Assembly (NCBI GenBank): GCA_016839995.1
Contig: JAEOTD010000054.1
Span: forward strand, 1 to 5,562
Direction of reading: 5' to 3'
DNA from: Candidatus Hermodarchaeota archaeon
GTDB taxonomy: Archaea > Asgardarchaeota > Hermodarchaeia > Hermodarchaeales > Hermodarchaeaceae
DNA: 5,562 bases
Notes under the pieces: generated by a model
What the model saw: only the letters and a program-made list of their open reading frames with translations
What the model was told of the DNA's origin: nothing
Databases searched by the model: none
Part shown: positions 1 to 5,539 of the stretch, piece after piece
Position numbering within the stretch: the first letter of the stretch is position 1
Layout: every line of letters starts with the position of its first letter
Made by a program: the position numbers and the translations under genes

Positions 1-219
1 AATAAACGCGAAGTATTCCAAGATTACCTAACGACCCAAGTTTATCCTGCTATCCATTCCTTGCTACACTGTATTCGTGATCTTAAGGAGCAAGGGCTTT
101 CTCGCCCTCAAATCAAGGGGCTTCATACGGCGCTATCCGCTTTTCAAATCATTAAAGATCCACCTGAGCTAGTGGATGACGTCAAGCTTGTTTTAGCCGA
201 ACTGAAACCAGCCAAATAG
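1..219 (+). CDS. C-terminal part of an unrecognised helical protein (5' end outside window)
   Basis: An uninterrupted reading frame runs from the first base to a TAG at 217-219, giving 72 residues that end ...VLAELKPAK. There is no in-frame ATG, and the frame is open at the left edge, so the start most likely lies outside the window. The peptide is rich in Leu, Lys, Glu and Ile and looks largely alpha-helical; the stretch around LKEQGLSRPQIKGLHTAL could form two short helices joined by a turn. I do not recognise a family, and no catalytic or metal-binding motif is visible. The gene converges on the hydrolase gene, whose stop is about 40 bases downstream, and no convincing terminator hairpin lies in the gap. 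It could also be a chance open frame, but its length, its codon use and the absence of a competing long frame make a real gene end more likely. Confidence 0.6.
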   Translation, partial: NKREVFQDYLTTQVYPAIHSLLHCIRDLKEQGLSRPQIKGLHTALSAFQIIKDPPELVDDVKLVLAELKPAK

Positions 220-259
220 AAACAAAGCAACATGGAATGAGGATTGCACTTCAACAGAA

Positions 260-1042
260 TTACTGAATAGTGAAGGTGGTTCCAGACCCGTTCTTTCTGT
301 AAACATCGTCACCAACAATCGCACGAATGGCATCCTTTGCATTCTTCTTCGTGCAGTGACAAGGAGACACAAGCTTCACGCCTTCTTGTTTGAAAAGCTC
401 ACCGACTGCGGTTCCTTCCTCCTCGGTCTTTAAATGAAACCCACCAATCACAGCATAAACGGGCCGCCCAGGAAACACTTTTTTCGCTGCTTGTAGAAGC
501 CGTCCGACCTTCGGGTGAGCACATCCAATTAACAACACGAGACCAACACTTTCCACATTCACCACAACACCCTGTTCCTTGAGCTTCTTTGGACCCAAGG
601 CTCCAGTGGTAGACACACCCGACCGAATCAAGTGGGCTTCTTCAGCAAACATCCGTCGGATACCACACTTACTCAAAGATGCTTCCAATGCCTCATGGCG
701 TGTGGGAAGATATGCAACAAGATCTGTATGCTGAATCAGCTCTAAGGCTGGTTCAATGGCCCCAAAGTGATCATGGTGAAAATGGGTGATAACGATTGCT
801 CGGAGATTGGTGAAATCCAAACCTAGCGCCTGCACGTTATGTCGGAAAACCTGGGCACTCCCACAAGTGTCCATAAGAAGTGCTTCAGTACGTCCCGGAA
901 ATTGGATATTAGCATGTAAAGAAAGTCCCCAGACATTGCTCAGCCCGGACTGCGCCACTTGGTTATCAACAACGGTAGTAATTGTGACTCCCAGTACTTC
1001 TTCGACAACTGCATCCGTGGCAGCCATAGTCTCAGACGCCAT
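260..1042 (-). CDS. Metallo-beta-lactamase-fold hydrolase, COG1237-like
   Basis: This is a 260-residue cytoplasmic protein with no signal peptide. The metal-binding signature THFHHDHFGA (residues 86-95; H87, H89, D91, H92) is the HxHxDH motif of the metallo-beta-lactamase fold. Further landmarks follow in family order: LLMDTCGS (56-62), LIGCAHPKV (171-179, third metal-ligand His 176), GGFHL (200-204) and PCHCT (227-231). GGFHL and PCHCT are hallmarks I associate with COG1237, the group that includes proteins annotated as dihydropteroate-synthase-related or RFA-P-synthase-like hydrolases. The length is normal and all expected metal ligands are present, so it is probably active; the substrate is unknown. 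Family members usually read DTG in the early strand, whereas this one reads DTCG. The ATG at 1042 is the first possible start after an in-frame stop; only a weak GGGG site lies 8 bases upstream, and Met6 is an alternative. It follows the NTF2-like gene by 72 bases on the same strand, so co-transcription is plausible. Confidence 0.88.
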   Translation of the reverse strand: MASETMAATDAVVEEVLGVTITTVVDNQVAQSGLSNVWGLSLHANIQFPGRTEALLMDTCGSAQVFRHNVQALGLDFTNLRAIVITHFHHDHFGAIEPALELIQHTDLVAYLPTRHEALEASLSKCGIRRMFAEEAHLIRSGVSTTGALGPKKLKEQGVVVNVESVGLVLLIGCAHPKVGRLLQAAKKVFPGRPVYAVIGGFHLKTEEEGTAVGELFKQEGVKLVSPCHCTKKNAKDAIRAIVGDDVYRKNGSGTTFTIQ

Positions 1043-1114
1043 CTGGATTACCCCGTGATGACCTACTCCTCACGGCACTTAATCCTTCTGCTAATCAAGT
1101 TTCACATGAGCTAG

Positions 1115-1510
1115 CTAACGTTTTTTCTTCTCAATATGGTGATATATTTTGTTAACTATTTTCCACCCATCATCGGTTTTCAGCATATGGTACAAATCGA
1201 TGTAATCCACCGGGTCCGTAGTAAACGCGAGCTCCACGATAACCGATGCTGCATTTCCATACCGTATGAATGAAAGAATTTCAAACCACGCTTGATTCTC
1301 AGGATCATAGGTCCCATCAGCGAGCTCACGCTCTCGCATCGCCTTCCAGTGTTCACGACGCACGAAGGAAATCGAGCCAGCATGGACACCAAAGGAGAGT
1401 GCATCTTGATGGAAAATCTTCGAAATGGTGGGGTAATCTAAAATCCGTAGACCCTCAACAAACGTAGCGATACTTTGTCGAATTGGCGCATATTCCTCAT
1501 CTGATTTCAT
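1115..1510 (-). CDS. NTF2-like / SnoaL-like small protein (putative lumazine-binding type)
   Basis: This 131-residue protein has the look of the NTF2-like superfamily: an N-terminal helical pair (about 5-40, VEGLRILDYPTISKIFHQDA), a middle part carrying WKAMRER (55-61), and then beta strands ending in the characteristic DDGWKIVNKIYHH (113-125). That C-terminal motif matches what I recall of the putative lumazine-binding family (Lumazine_bd_2) and related nuclear transport factor 2 family proteins. Members are cone-shaped small-molecule-binding or enzymatic folds of 110-150 residues, so the length fits. No specific ligand can be named. The tail HHIEKKKR is strongly basic. The start is ATG at 1510, with only a weak purine-rich AGAGAA about 8 bases upstream. 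It lies between the monooxygenase-like gene (hairpin in the gap) and the hydrolase gene on the same strand, and could form a two-gene transcript with the hydrolase. Confidence 0.75.
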   Translation of the reverse strand: MKSDEEYAPIRQSIATFVEGLRILDYPTISKIFHQDALSFGVHAGSISFVRREHWKAMRERELADGTYDPENQAWFEILSFIRYGNAASVIVELAFTTDPVDYIDLYHMLKTDDGWKIVNKIYHHIEKKKR

Positions 1511-1587
1511 GCAGTGTTCTCTTTTTTCTGATTACTAAAGGTTAAAGAATTAGGCAAAAGCAGATGGAGCTTGGAAAATGGGTGTAA

Positions 1588-1612
1588 CGAGGAGCTTGTT
1601 GTGTGCTCCTCG
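1588..1612 (-). terminator. Hairpin after the monooxygenase-like gene, possible terminator
   Basis: CGAGGAGC and its exact reverse complement GCTCCTCG are separated by nine bases (1596-1604), giving an 8-bp GC-rich perfect stem. It begins 16 bases beyond the TAA of the monooxygenase-like gene. Read on the minus strand, the following bases are TTACACCCATTTTCC, so the U-rich tail is only partial. The position and stem fit a weak intrinsic terminator or an RNA 3'-end stabiliser; termination itself is inferred. Confidence 0.5.
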
Positions 1613-1628
1613 CATTAGGGGTTGAGTA

Positions 1629-2687
1629 TTAGTTGACTATTTTGGAAACGGCTTTCAGTCGCATCTCAGCTTCCTTGACGATGCTGTCAATGACGTCCTT
1701 AACCGTTGGAATAGTATCAATGCCTCCGATAGTTTGACCCACTAGGATGGGACCTTTCTGAACATCGCCTTTGTAGACGAGTTCGTAGCGTTCCATTTCA
1801 TCGAGGAGATCATCAGCAGTCATGGAGGATTCCTCAGCCATACGAGCTTCACGATCTGGAACGGCGACTCCATGTTCCTTGGAGTATTCGTTCTTCAGAA
1901 GTCGAATCGGACCAAAGGCTCCAGTCGTCATGACTGTATCTTCATCAGTTGCAGGGAGGATCAAAGCTTTGTATTCGTCGTGGAATTCGCATTCCTTGGT
2001 GGCGATGAATCGTGTTCCCATTTGGACTCCAACAGCGCCCATGGCTAGAGCACCTGCAAGACCTTTGCCATCATACCAGCCACCACAGGACACAACAGGG
2101 GTATCCCCTGCTAATTCTACCATTTCAGCGGTGAGAACGGTGGTTGCGACTTTTTCATAGGAGTTGTGTCCACCGCCTTCATAACCGGTTGCAACGAGTC
2201 CATCTAGGACACCTTTAGTGCCTGGGAATTTTTTCTGAAACCAGTCAGGATTAAGGGCTTTCACAGCAAGCCATTTGGCAGGAATAACATGGAAGACAAG
2301 GATATCTGGATCAACATCTTTGAAGTGATGCGCACCAGGACGTGGGTCGCCAGCCGAGGTGATGACGAGGCGAAGCTGGTCTCGAACCTTTTTGTTCTCT
2401 TTGCGAATGCGCGGGATTAGTTTGATGAGTTCCGGATAGTCGATTTGGAGTCGTGCTGTTCGGATATTCACGCCGAAGGGTCCATCGGTGTTTTCGACCA
2501 CGTCAAGGATGTTCTTTTCCATCTCTTTGATGGGATCAATGTTTCGTAGGTTAGTGTGCGAAACGACACCGAAGGCGCCGGCATTGGAGACGGCTGCACA
2601 GAGTTTGGTGGTGTAAAAGGGTCCCATTGCTGCTTGGATAATGGGATACTTACAGCCAAGCATTTCGGTGAGTTTAGTTTTAATCAT
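1629..2687 (-). CDS. Nitronate monooxygenase / 2-nitropropane dioxygenase-like FMN enzyme
   Basis: This TIM-barrel flavoprotein of 352 residues (from the chosen ATG) begins with KYPIIQAAMG, the first-strand FMN-binding signature of the nitronate monooxygenase/FabK family. The central GYEGGGH (residues 168-174 from this start) carries the family's conserved His, proposed as catalytic base in nitronate monooxygenases. The phosphate-binding region is clear: SCGGWYDGKGLAGALAMGA (about 200-218), then VGVQMGTRFIATKE, which is typical of the family. A C-terminal helix after VGQTIGGIDTIPTVKD is also usual. The enzyme probably oxidises nitronates or reduces an enoyl or other unsaturated substrate with FMN in the cytoplasm; the exact substrate cannot be assigned, since many relatives are only generically annotated. 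The start at 2687 is preferred because AAGGTG sits six bases before it. The in-frame GTG at 2696 lies inside that site and has no ribosome site of its own. The gene is divergent from the membrane protein gene and is followed by a hairpin. Confidence 0.88.
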   Translation of the reverse strand: MIKTKLTEMLGCKYPIIQAAMGPFYTTKLCAAVSNAGAFGVVSHTNLRNIDPIKEMEKNILDVVENTDGPFGVNIRTARLQIDYPELIKLIPRIRKENKKVRDQLRLVITSAGDPRPGAHHFKDVDPDILVFHVIPAKWLAVKALNPDWFQKKFPGTKGVLDGLVATGYEGGGHNSYEKVATTVLTAEMVELAGDTPVVSCGGWYDGKGLAGALAMGAVGVQMGTRFIATKECEFHDEYKALILPATDEDTVMTTGAFGPIRLLKNEYSKEHGVAVPDREARMAEESSMTADDLLDEMERYELVYKGDVQKGPILVGQTIGGIDTIPTVKDVIDSIVKEAEMRLKAVSKIVN

Positions 2688-2693
2688 GGATTT

Positions 2694-2699
2694 CACCTT
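2694..2699 (-). promoter_or_regulatory. Ribosome binding site deciding the start at 2687
   Basis: On the minus strand AAGGTG is followed by six bases and then ATG (2687-2685). The nine-base-longer GTG start at 2696 would use the last bases of this site as its start codon, and the bases upstream of it (CTTCCTCAT) do not resemble a ribosome site. The ATG start is therefore favoured. Confidence 0.7.
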
Positions 2700-2837
2700 A
2701 TGAGGAAGAAAGTAGTTACGAAATGAGTTTTCGTTTTCATTGGCAGAAAGAATGATTTAAGTGTGCGCGTTGTTGCGCAATGTTCCAAATCGTCAAACTT
2801 ATAGTGTCGTATTTGATGGGTTATCTGGACAAATTGG

Positions 2838-2853
2838 CCTCATCGCGATGAGG
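2838..2853. promoter_or_regulatory. Perfect 16-bp palindrome, candidate operator
   Basis: CCTCATCGCGATGAGG is an exact inverted repeat with no spacer. It lies in the divergent intergenic region, 52 bases before the membrane protein start and about 150 bases before the monooxygenase-like start. A two-fold symmetric site of this length fits binding of a dimeric regulator to one or both transcription units. As RNA it could fold as a 6-bp stem with a CGCG loop. No regulator gene is visible in the window. Both roles are inferred from symmetry and position. Confidence 0.45.
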
Positions 2854-2890
2854 AAGTGGCTACATACAAAATTAAATAATTTAGTTCGAA

Positions 2891-2896
2891 AAGGAG
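2891..2896 (+). promoter_or_regulatory. Strong ribosome binding site for the small membrane protein
   Basis: AAGGAG is followed nine bases later by ATG at 2906. A longer in-frame start, ATG at 2897, directly abuts the site with no spacer and so is unlikely to be used. The region just upstream (2862-2890) is markedly AT-rich and may hold the promoter, but no clear -35/-10 or archaeal TATA/BRE pair can be chosen. Confidence 0.75.
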
Positions 2897-2905
2897 ATGT
2901 GTAGT

Positions 2906-3115
2906 ATGGCGGGACTTGGGAAGCTGGACGTGGTTTGTATTGCCTTCATGACAGTCATTGTGCTAACCGTGGCGGGATACATGGCAGCATTTGGCAGTTG
3001 GGCAGAAATTAACGGATTCGTGATCTGGTTGGGCTGGGTCTGGTGGATTGTTATTGCTATTATCATCGCATCACTCCTTGTGATTGTAGTATCATCTCGG
3101 AGAGAAGCAAGCTAG
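2906..3115 (+). CDS. Small two-helix membrane protein of unknown function
   Basis: This protein has 69 residues. Two hydrophobic segments stand out: about 9-29 (VVCIAFMTVIVLTVAGYMAAF) and about 38-62, which begins FVIWLGWVWW and is rich in Trp, Ile and Val. A short polar loop (GSWAEING, 30-37) joins them, and a charged tail (SSRREAS) follows. By the positive-inside rule the basic tail suggests a cytoplasmic C-terminus, and with two helices the N-terminus (one Lys at 6) would be cytoplasmic as well. There is no signal-peptidase motif, catalytic residue or recognisable family. The AAGGAG site supports the ATG at 2906. The gene ends 26 bases before the luciferase-like gene on the same strand, so the two probably share a transcript, and the protein may serve as a membrane partner or simply as a neighbour; this is inference. 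The helix-rich sequence and the good ribosome site argue that it is real. Confidence 0.7.
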   Translation: MAGLGKLDVVCIAFMTVIVLTVAGYMAAFGSWAEINGFVIWLGWVWWIVIAIIIASLLVIVVSSRREAS

Positions 3116-3141
3116 CCAGAGGTCAGATATAAGAATCCCAA

Positions 3142-4296
3142 ATGATGAAAGCTACAGCGAATCATCCTTGGGTTCTTGTGGTTGGCATGATAGAAATCGG
3201 ACAACAACTCTTCTATTCACGATCTTGGGATTTGGTCAAAACCAAAGTTACCAAGATGATTGAACAAAAGAATTGGAGTACCTGTTGGGTACCCGACCAT
3301 TTACGAGGGCTCCCCCCTTTTGCCATTGATGCCTTCCTCTCTCCGTGGACAATGCTGGGGGCATTTACCGAACTGGCTCCTGACATGTCCTTTGGCGTTG
3401 CTGTGACAGATGCGATTCGCCTGCACCCTGCAATTCTTGCTCAAAATGCGGTTTCTCTTGATCATCAATCAGAAGGGCGATTCATTCTAGGAATGGGTGC
3501 TGGCGAGAAAATGAATCTTGCAGTGTATGGGTTTGATTCCAAGTATGCAGTGAGTCGTCTTCAAGAATGCATTGAGGTCATGAAGAAATTATGGAGCCAA
3601 ACAGGACCTGTGAGTCATCAGGGTCGGTTCTTTCAGTTGGATCGTGCGGTCTTAGAACCCAAACCCCTCACCCAGCCTAATCCACCGATTTGGATTGCGG
3701 GAAATGGGCCACGAACCCGTAGATTGACTGCTGAACATGCTGATGGTTGGTTTCCGTTCCCTGCGTTGCCCTCGATGTACCAGGAGGGCTTGAACGATAT
3801 CCATCAACACATGAAATCACTTGGTCGTGATCCTTCGTCACTCTCTGCTGGTTTTTGGGGACGTGTATTCATGCATGATGATTCAGATCGTGTGTCCCAA
3901 TATCTAGGGGGACTTCGAGGGCAACTGGTTTTACAGCCAAAGGTTCTGGAAGCTTTGGGCTATTGGAAGGAGGAATATGCGAGTGTGTACAGAGAACAGG
4001 GAATTCACCCCGATCGTATAAGCTTACTAACCTATGATGCAGATGATGTGGCACAACTTGATATTAGTAAAATGCTTCCCATCGTTGCCGATATTCCCGA
4101 AGATGCCCTCAAAGCAATATCCTTGGCTGGTACTCCAGAAGAGGTCGGTAAGAAAATTCGTGCCTTTGTTGATGCGGGAGCAAGGAGCTTCTGTTTTGAA
4201 ATTATCAACGGAGTAAGTAAACGAAACGCTCCTTTCACCTACTTCGATGTTTCACGAATAATCGCTGAGGATATCTATCCAACGCTAACCTCTTAA
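3142..4296 (+). CDS. Luciferase-like (LLM) oxidoreductase, probably F420-dependent
   Basis: This 384-residue protein is of the bacterial luciferase-like TIM-barrel superfamily, closest in feel to F420-dependent oxidoreductases and 5,10-methylenetetrahydromethanopterin reductase (Mer)-like proteins. Landmarks: CWVPDH (residues 48-53); MSFGVAVTDAIRLHPAILAQ (82-101), matching the TxxxRHP strand-helix; SEGRFILGMGAGEKMN (110-125), the classic GRFxLGxGxGE-type cofactor-side loop; VSRLQECIEVMKKLW (137-151); PPIWIAGNGPRTRRLTAEHADGW (181-203); and the C-terminal LAGTPEEVGKKIRAFVDAGARSF (329-350). Such enzymes move hydride between F420H2 (or FMNH2) and a substrate; neither cofactor nor substrate is proven here. 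The length is slightly above the usual 330-350 because of an insert around 235-300. Two adjacent ATGs (3142, 3145) are possible starts; no good ribosome site lies within 15 bases (AGAGGT is 18 bases upstream), so translation may depend on the preceding gene. The stop overlaps that of the opposite gene. Confidence 0.88.
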   Translation: MMKATANHPWVLVVGMIEIGQQLFYSRSWDLVKTKVTKMIEQKNWSTCWVPDHLRGLPPFAIDAFLSPWTMLGAFTELAPDMSFGVAVTDAIRLHPAILAQNAVSLDHQSEGRFILGMGAGEKMNLAVYGFDSKYAVSRLQECIEVMKKLWSQTGPVSHQGRFFQLDRAVLEPKPLTQPNPPIWIAGNGPRTRRLTAEHADGWFPFPALPSMYQEGLNDIHQHMKSLGRDPSSLSAGFWGRVFMHDDSDRVSQYLGGLRGQLVLQPKVLEALGYWKEEYASVYREQGIHPDRISLLTYDADDVAQLDISKMLPIVADIPEDALKAISLAGTPEEVGKKIRAFVDAGARSFCFEIINGVSKRNAPFTYFDVSRIIAEDIYPTLTS

Positions 4297-5525
4297 CGCT
4301 CAACCTTGCGACCTAAAATGAAGACAAAAAGTGCAAGGAAGAATTTCCCGACAAATGCCGTCACGCTAGCGAGCCAGAATTGGGGAACCTGCCACACGGG
4401 GATGGGAGGTGCAACGGCAAAGGAGACAAGGGTTGTAGCTAGGCTAGTAAGAAATCCACCAAAAAGGGTCGGCATTGGAATACCATGGGTTAAATCAAAC
4501 CAAAAAAGAACAACTGCGGTGAGCAGAACAGTGATCAATGTCCATGCGATGAGTTTCTTGGGTTCTTCACCATAACCGAATAAAGTATCCAGTAATTTAC
4601 TACTGACACCTCGAAATGCCCAACGAACTCGTTCAGAGCCTGAGGGGTTTTCTGCAGAATTCTTCTCATTCATCTTACCAGCTGCTTGCTTCCAGCAGTA
4701 CTTACGCATCGTACGCATTTCTTCAAGATAGTGCTTGCTACTTCGGTCTAATCGCCCTTCTTGTTTGAAATAAATCTTCAAAACACGATGATCCCTCGCG
4801 ATATCACGGTGATCACGATGTTGAACCACGTAATCGTCAATAGTATATGCTCGGAGTTTATCACCGGAGCTGAGATCTGAGCGTAGACCGAAACGACCTT
4901 TCTGGGCTACGAGGTGCTCTAAGGACTCTGCGTTTTTGAGGGTACAGAGCATGAGACGGGCTGATCCAAATTCCCCGGCAAAATAACAACTGGAAATATT
5001 GGCGCCTTCAAAGTGTGCGAGTTGAAGATCTGCTCCCCGAAAATCTGTGTATTCACAGGTTGCCCCGTCAAACATGGCGTTTTCAAGATTGGCTCGAACC
5101 AGATCAGCAAACTGCAATTGGGTGAGGATTAGCTGGGCCCCTTGAAGGTTAGCGCCCCAGAGGATGGCTCCTTTTAGATTGGCTCCCCAAAAATCAGCTT
5201 CCAATAAGTTTGCTTGAGAGAGATTGGCTCCTTGAAGATTGGCTTTGGTCAACGAAGCGCCGTGAAGATTAGCATCGTGAAAAAGTACTTCGAAGAGTAC
5301 GGCTTCATCTAACCGTGCATCAACAAGGTGTGCTTCGCAAAGGTGTTTGTGTTCTTCTGCTGCACCGCTGAAGTCAATGCCCCGGAAATCCTTGTCTGGT
5401 AAGACTTGGTGCCACCGACAATAGGGACTGCCTGGTTCGGTGGGATGCGTGCAACGTTCACCCCGCTTATGACAAGGTCGATCATACCGATATTCATAGG
5501 TGCAGACCGCTGGTGGAACAGACAA
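4293..5525 (-). CDS. Cys-rich knuckle + pentapeptide repeats + pore-like C-terminal membrane domain
   Basis: This 410-residue protein has three parts. The N-terminus (about 8-39) holds C8, C18, C25, C36 and H39 in a CxxxxxxxxxC-x6-C-x10-CRWH layout that suggests a zinc knuckle. Residues about 46-200 are pentapeptide repeats of A(N/D)LxxA type (for example ANLHGASLTKANLQGANL), a right-handed beta-helix thought to be cytoplasmic. A linker (about 205-310) carries LKIYFKQEGRLDRSSKHYLEEMRTMRK, followed by LFGYGEEPKKLI (315-326), both typical of pentapeptide proteins joined to ion-channel modules. Then come a membrane helix (about 325-344), a re-entrant-like segment (about 355-376) and a second helix (about 383-405) ending ALFVFILGRKVER, which matches the tail I recall from such channels. 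The filter TxGYGD is absent: the position reads TTLVSFAVAP. The protein could be a channel relative with altered or lost selectivity, or a membrane sensor. The start is TTG, fixed by GAGGTGG upstream and an in-frame stop behind it. Confidence 0.82.
   Translation of the reverse strand: MSVPPAVCTYEYRYDRPCHKRGERCTHPTEPGSPYCRWHQVLPDKDFRGIDFSGAAEEHKHLCEAHLVDARLDEAVLFEVLFHDANLHGASLTKANLQGANLSQANLLEADFWGANLKGAILWGANLQGAQLILTQLQFADLVRANLENAMFDGATCEYTDFRGADLQLAHFEGANISSCYFAGEFGSARLMLCTLKNAESLEHLVAQKGRFGLRSDLSSGDKLRAYTIDDYVVQHRDHRDIARDHRVLKIYFKQEGRLDRSSKHYLEEMRTMRKYCWKQAAGKMNEKNSAENPSGSERVRWAFRGVSSKLLDTLFGYGEEPKKLIAWTLITVLLTAVVLFWFDLTHGIPMPTLFGGFLTSLATTLVSFAVAPPIPVWQVPQFWLASVTAFVGKFFLALFVFILGRKVER
5086..5274 (-). 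repeat. 15-bp-periodic DNA repeat encoding pentapeptide units
   Basis: On the + strand the 9-mer AGATTGGCT starts at 5086, 5176, 5221 and 5236, and a variant AGATTAGCA starts at 5266. The steps are 90, 45, 15 and 30 bases, all multiples of 15, which is one pentapeptide. On the coding strand the 9-mer gives a repeated GCCAATCT (Ala-Asn-Leu). Conserved nucleotide as well as protein periodicity suggests fairly recent expansion or gene conversion of repeat units. Confidence 0.75.
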
Positions 5526-5532
5526 GATTGAG

Positions 5533-5539
5533 CCACCTC
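5533..5539 (-). promoter_or_regulatory. Ribosome binding site supporting a TTG start
   Basis: GAGGTGG on the minus strand lies seven bases before TTG at 5525-5523. The frame upstream meets TGA within 18 bases without an ATG or GTG, and the first in-frame ATG is only at codon 151, which would remove the Cys knuckle and most repeats. The TTG start is therefore well supported. Confidence 0.75.

Noticed and set aside
220..259. Possible terminator between the convergent genes at the left edge
   Set aside because: Only a four-base GCAA/TTGC match with a long loop; not a convincing hairpin.
786..1058. 90-codon frame on + strand
   Set aside because: Lies wholly opposite the hydrolase gene, which has clear family motifs; its peptide shows no recognisable domain.
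1822..2160. 112-codon frame on + strand
   Set aside because: Antisense to the conserved core of the monooxygenase-like gene; low-complexity Ser/Arg/Pro content typical of a shadow frame.
2764..2779. Short inverted repeat TGCGC/GCGCA with six-base loop in the divergent region
   Set aside because: Only a 5-bp stem with no U-tract or clear positional role; too weak to call.
2862..2890. AT-rich stretch that might be a promoter for the small membrane protein
   Set aside because: No -35/-10 pair with normal spacing and no clear archaeal TATA/BRE pair could be chosen.
4306..4575. 89-codon frame on + strand
   Set aside because: Antisense to the membrane domain of the pentapeptide-repeat gene; no ribosome site or recognisable domain.
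5086..5274. Periodic repeats that could suggest a CRISPR-like array
   Set aside because: The repeat unit is 15 bases, lies inside a coding frame, and encodes pentapeptide units; there are no unique spacers.
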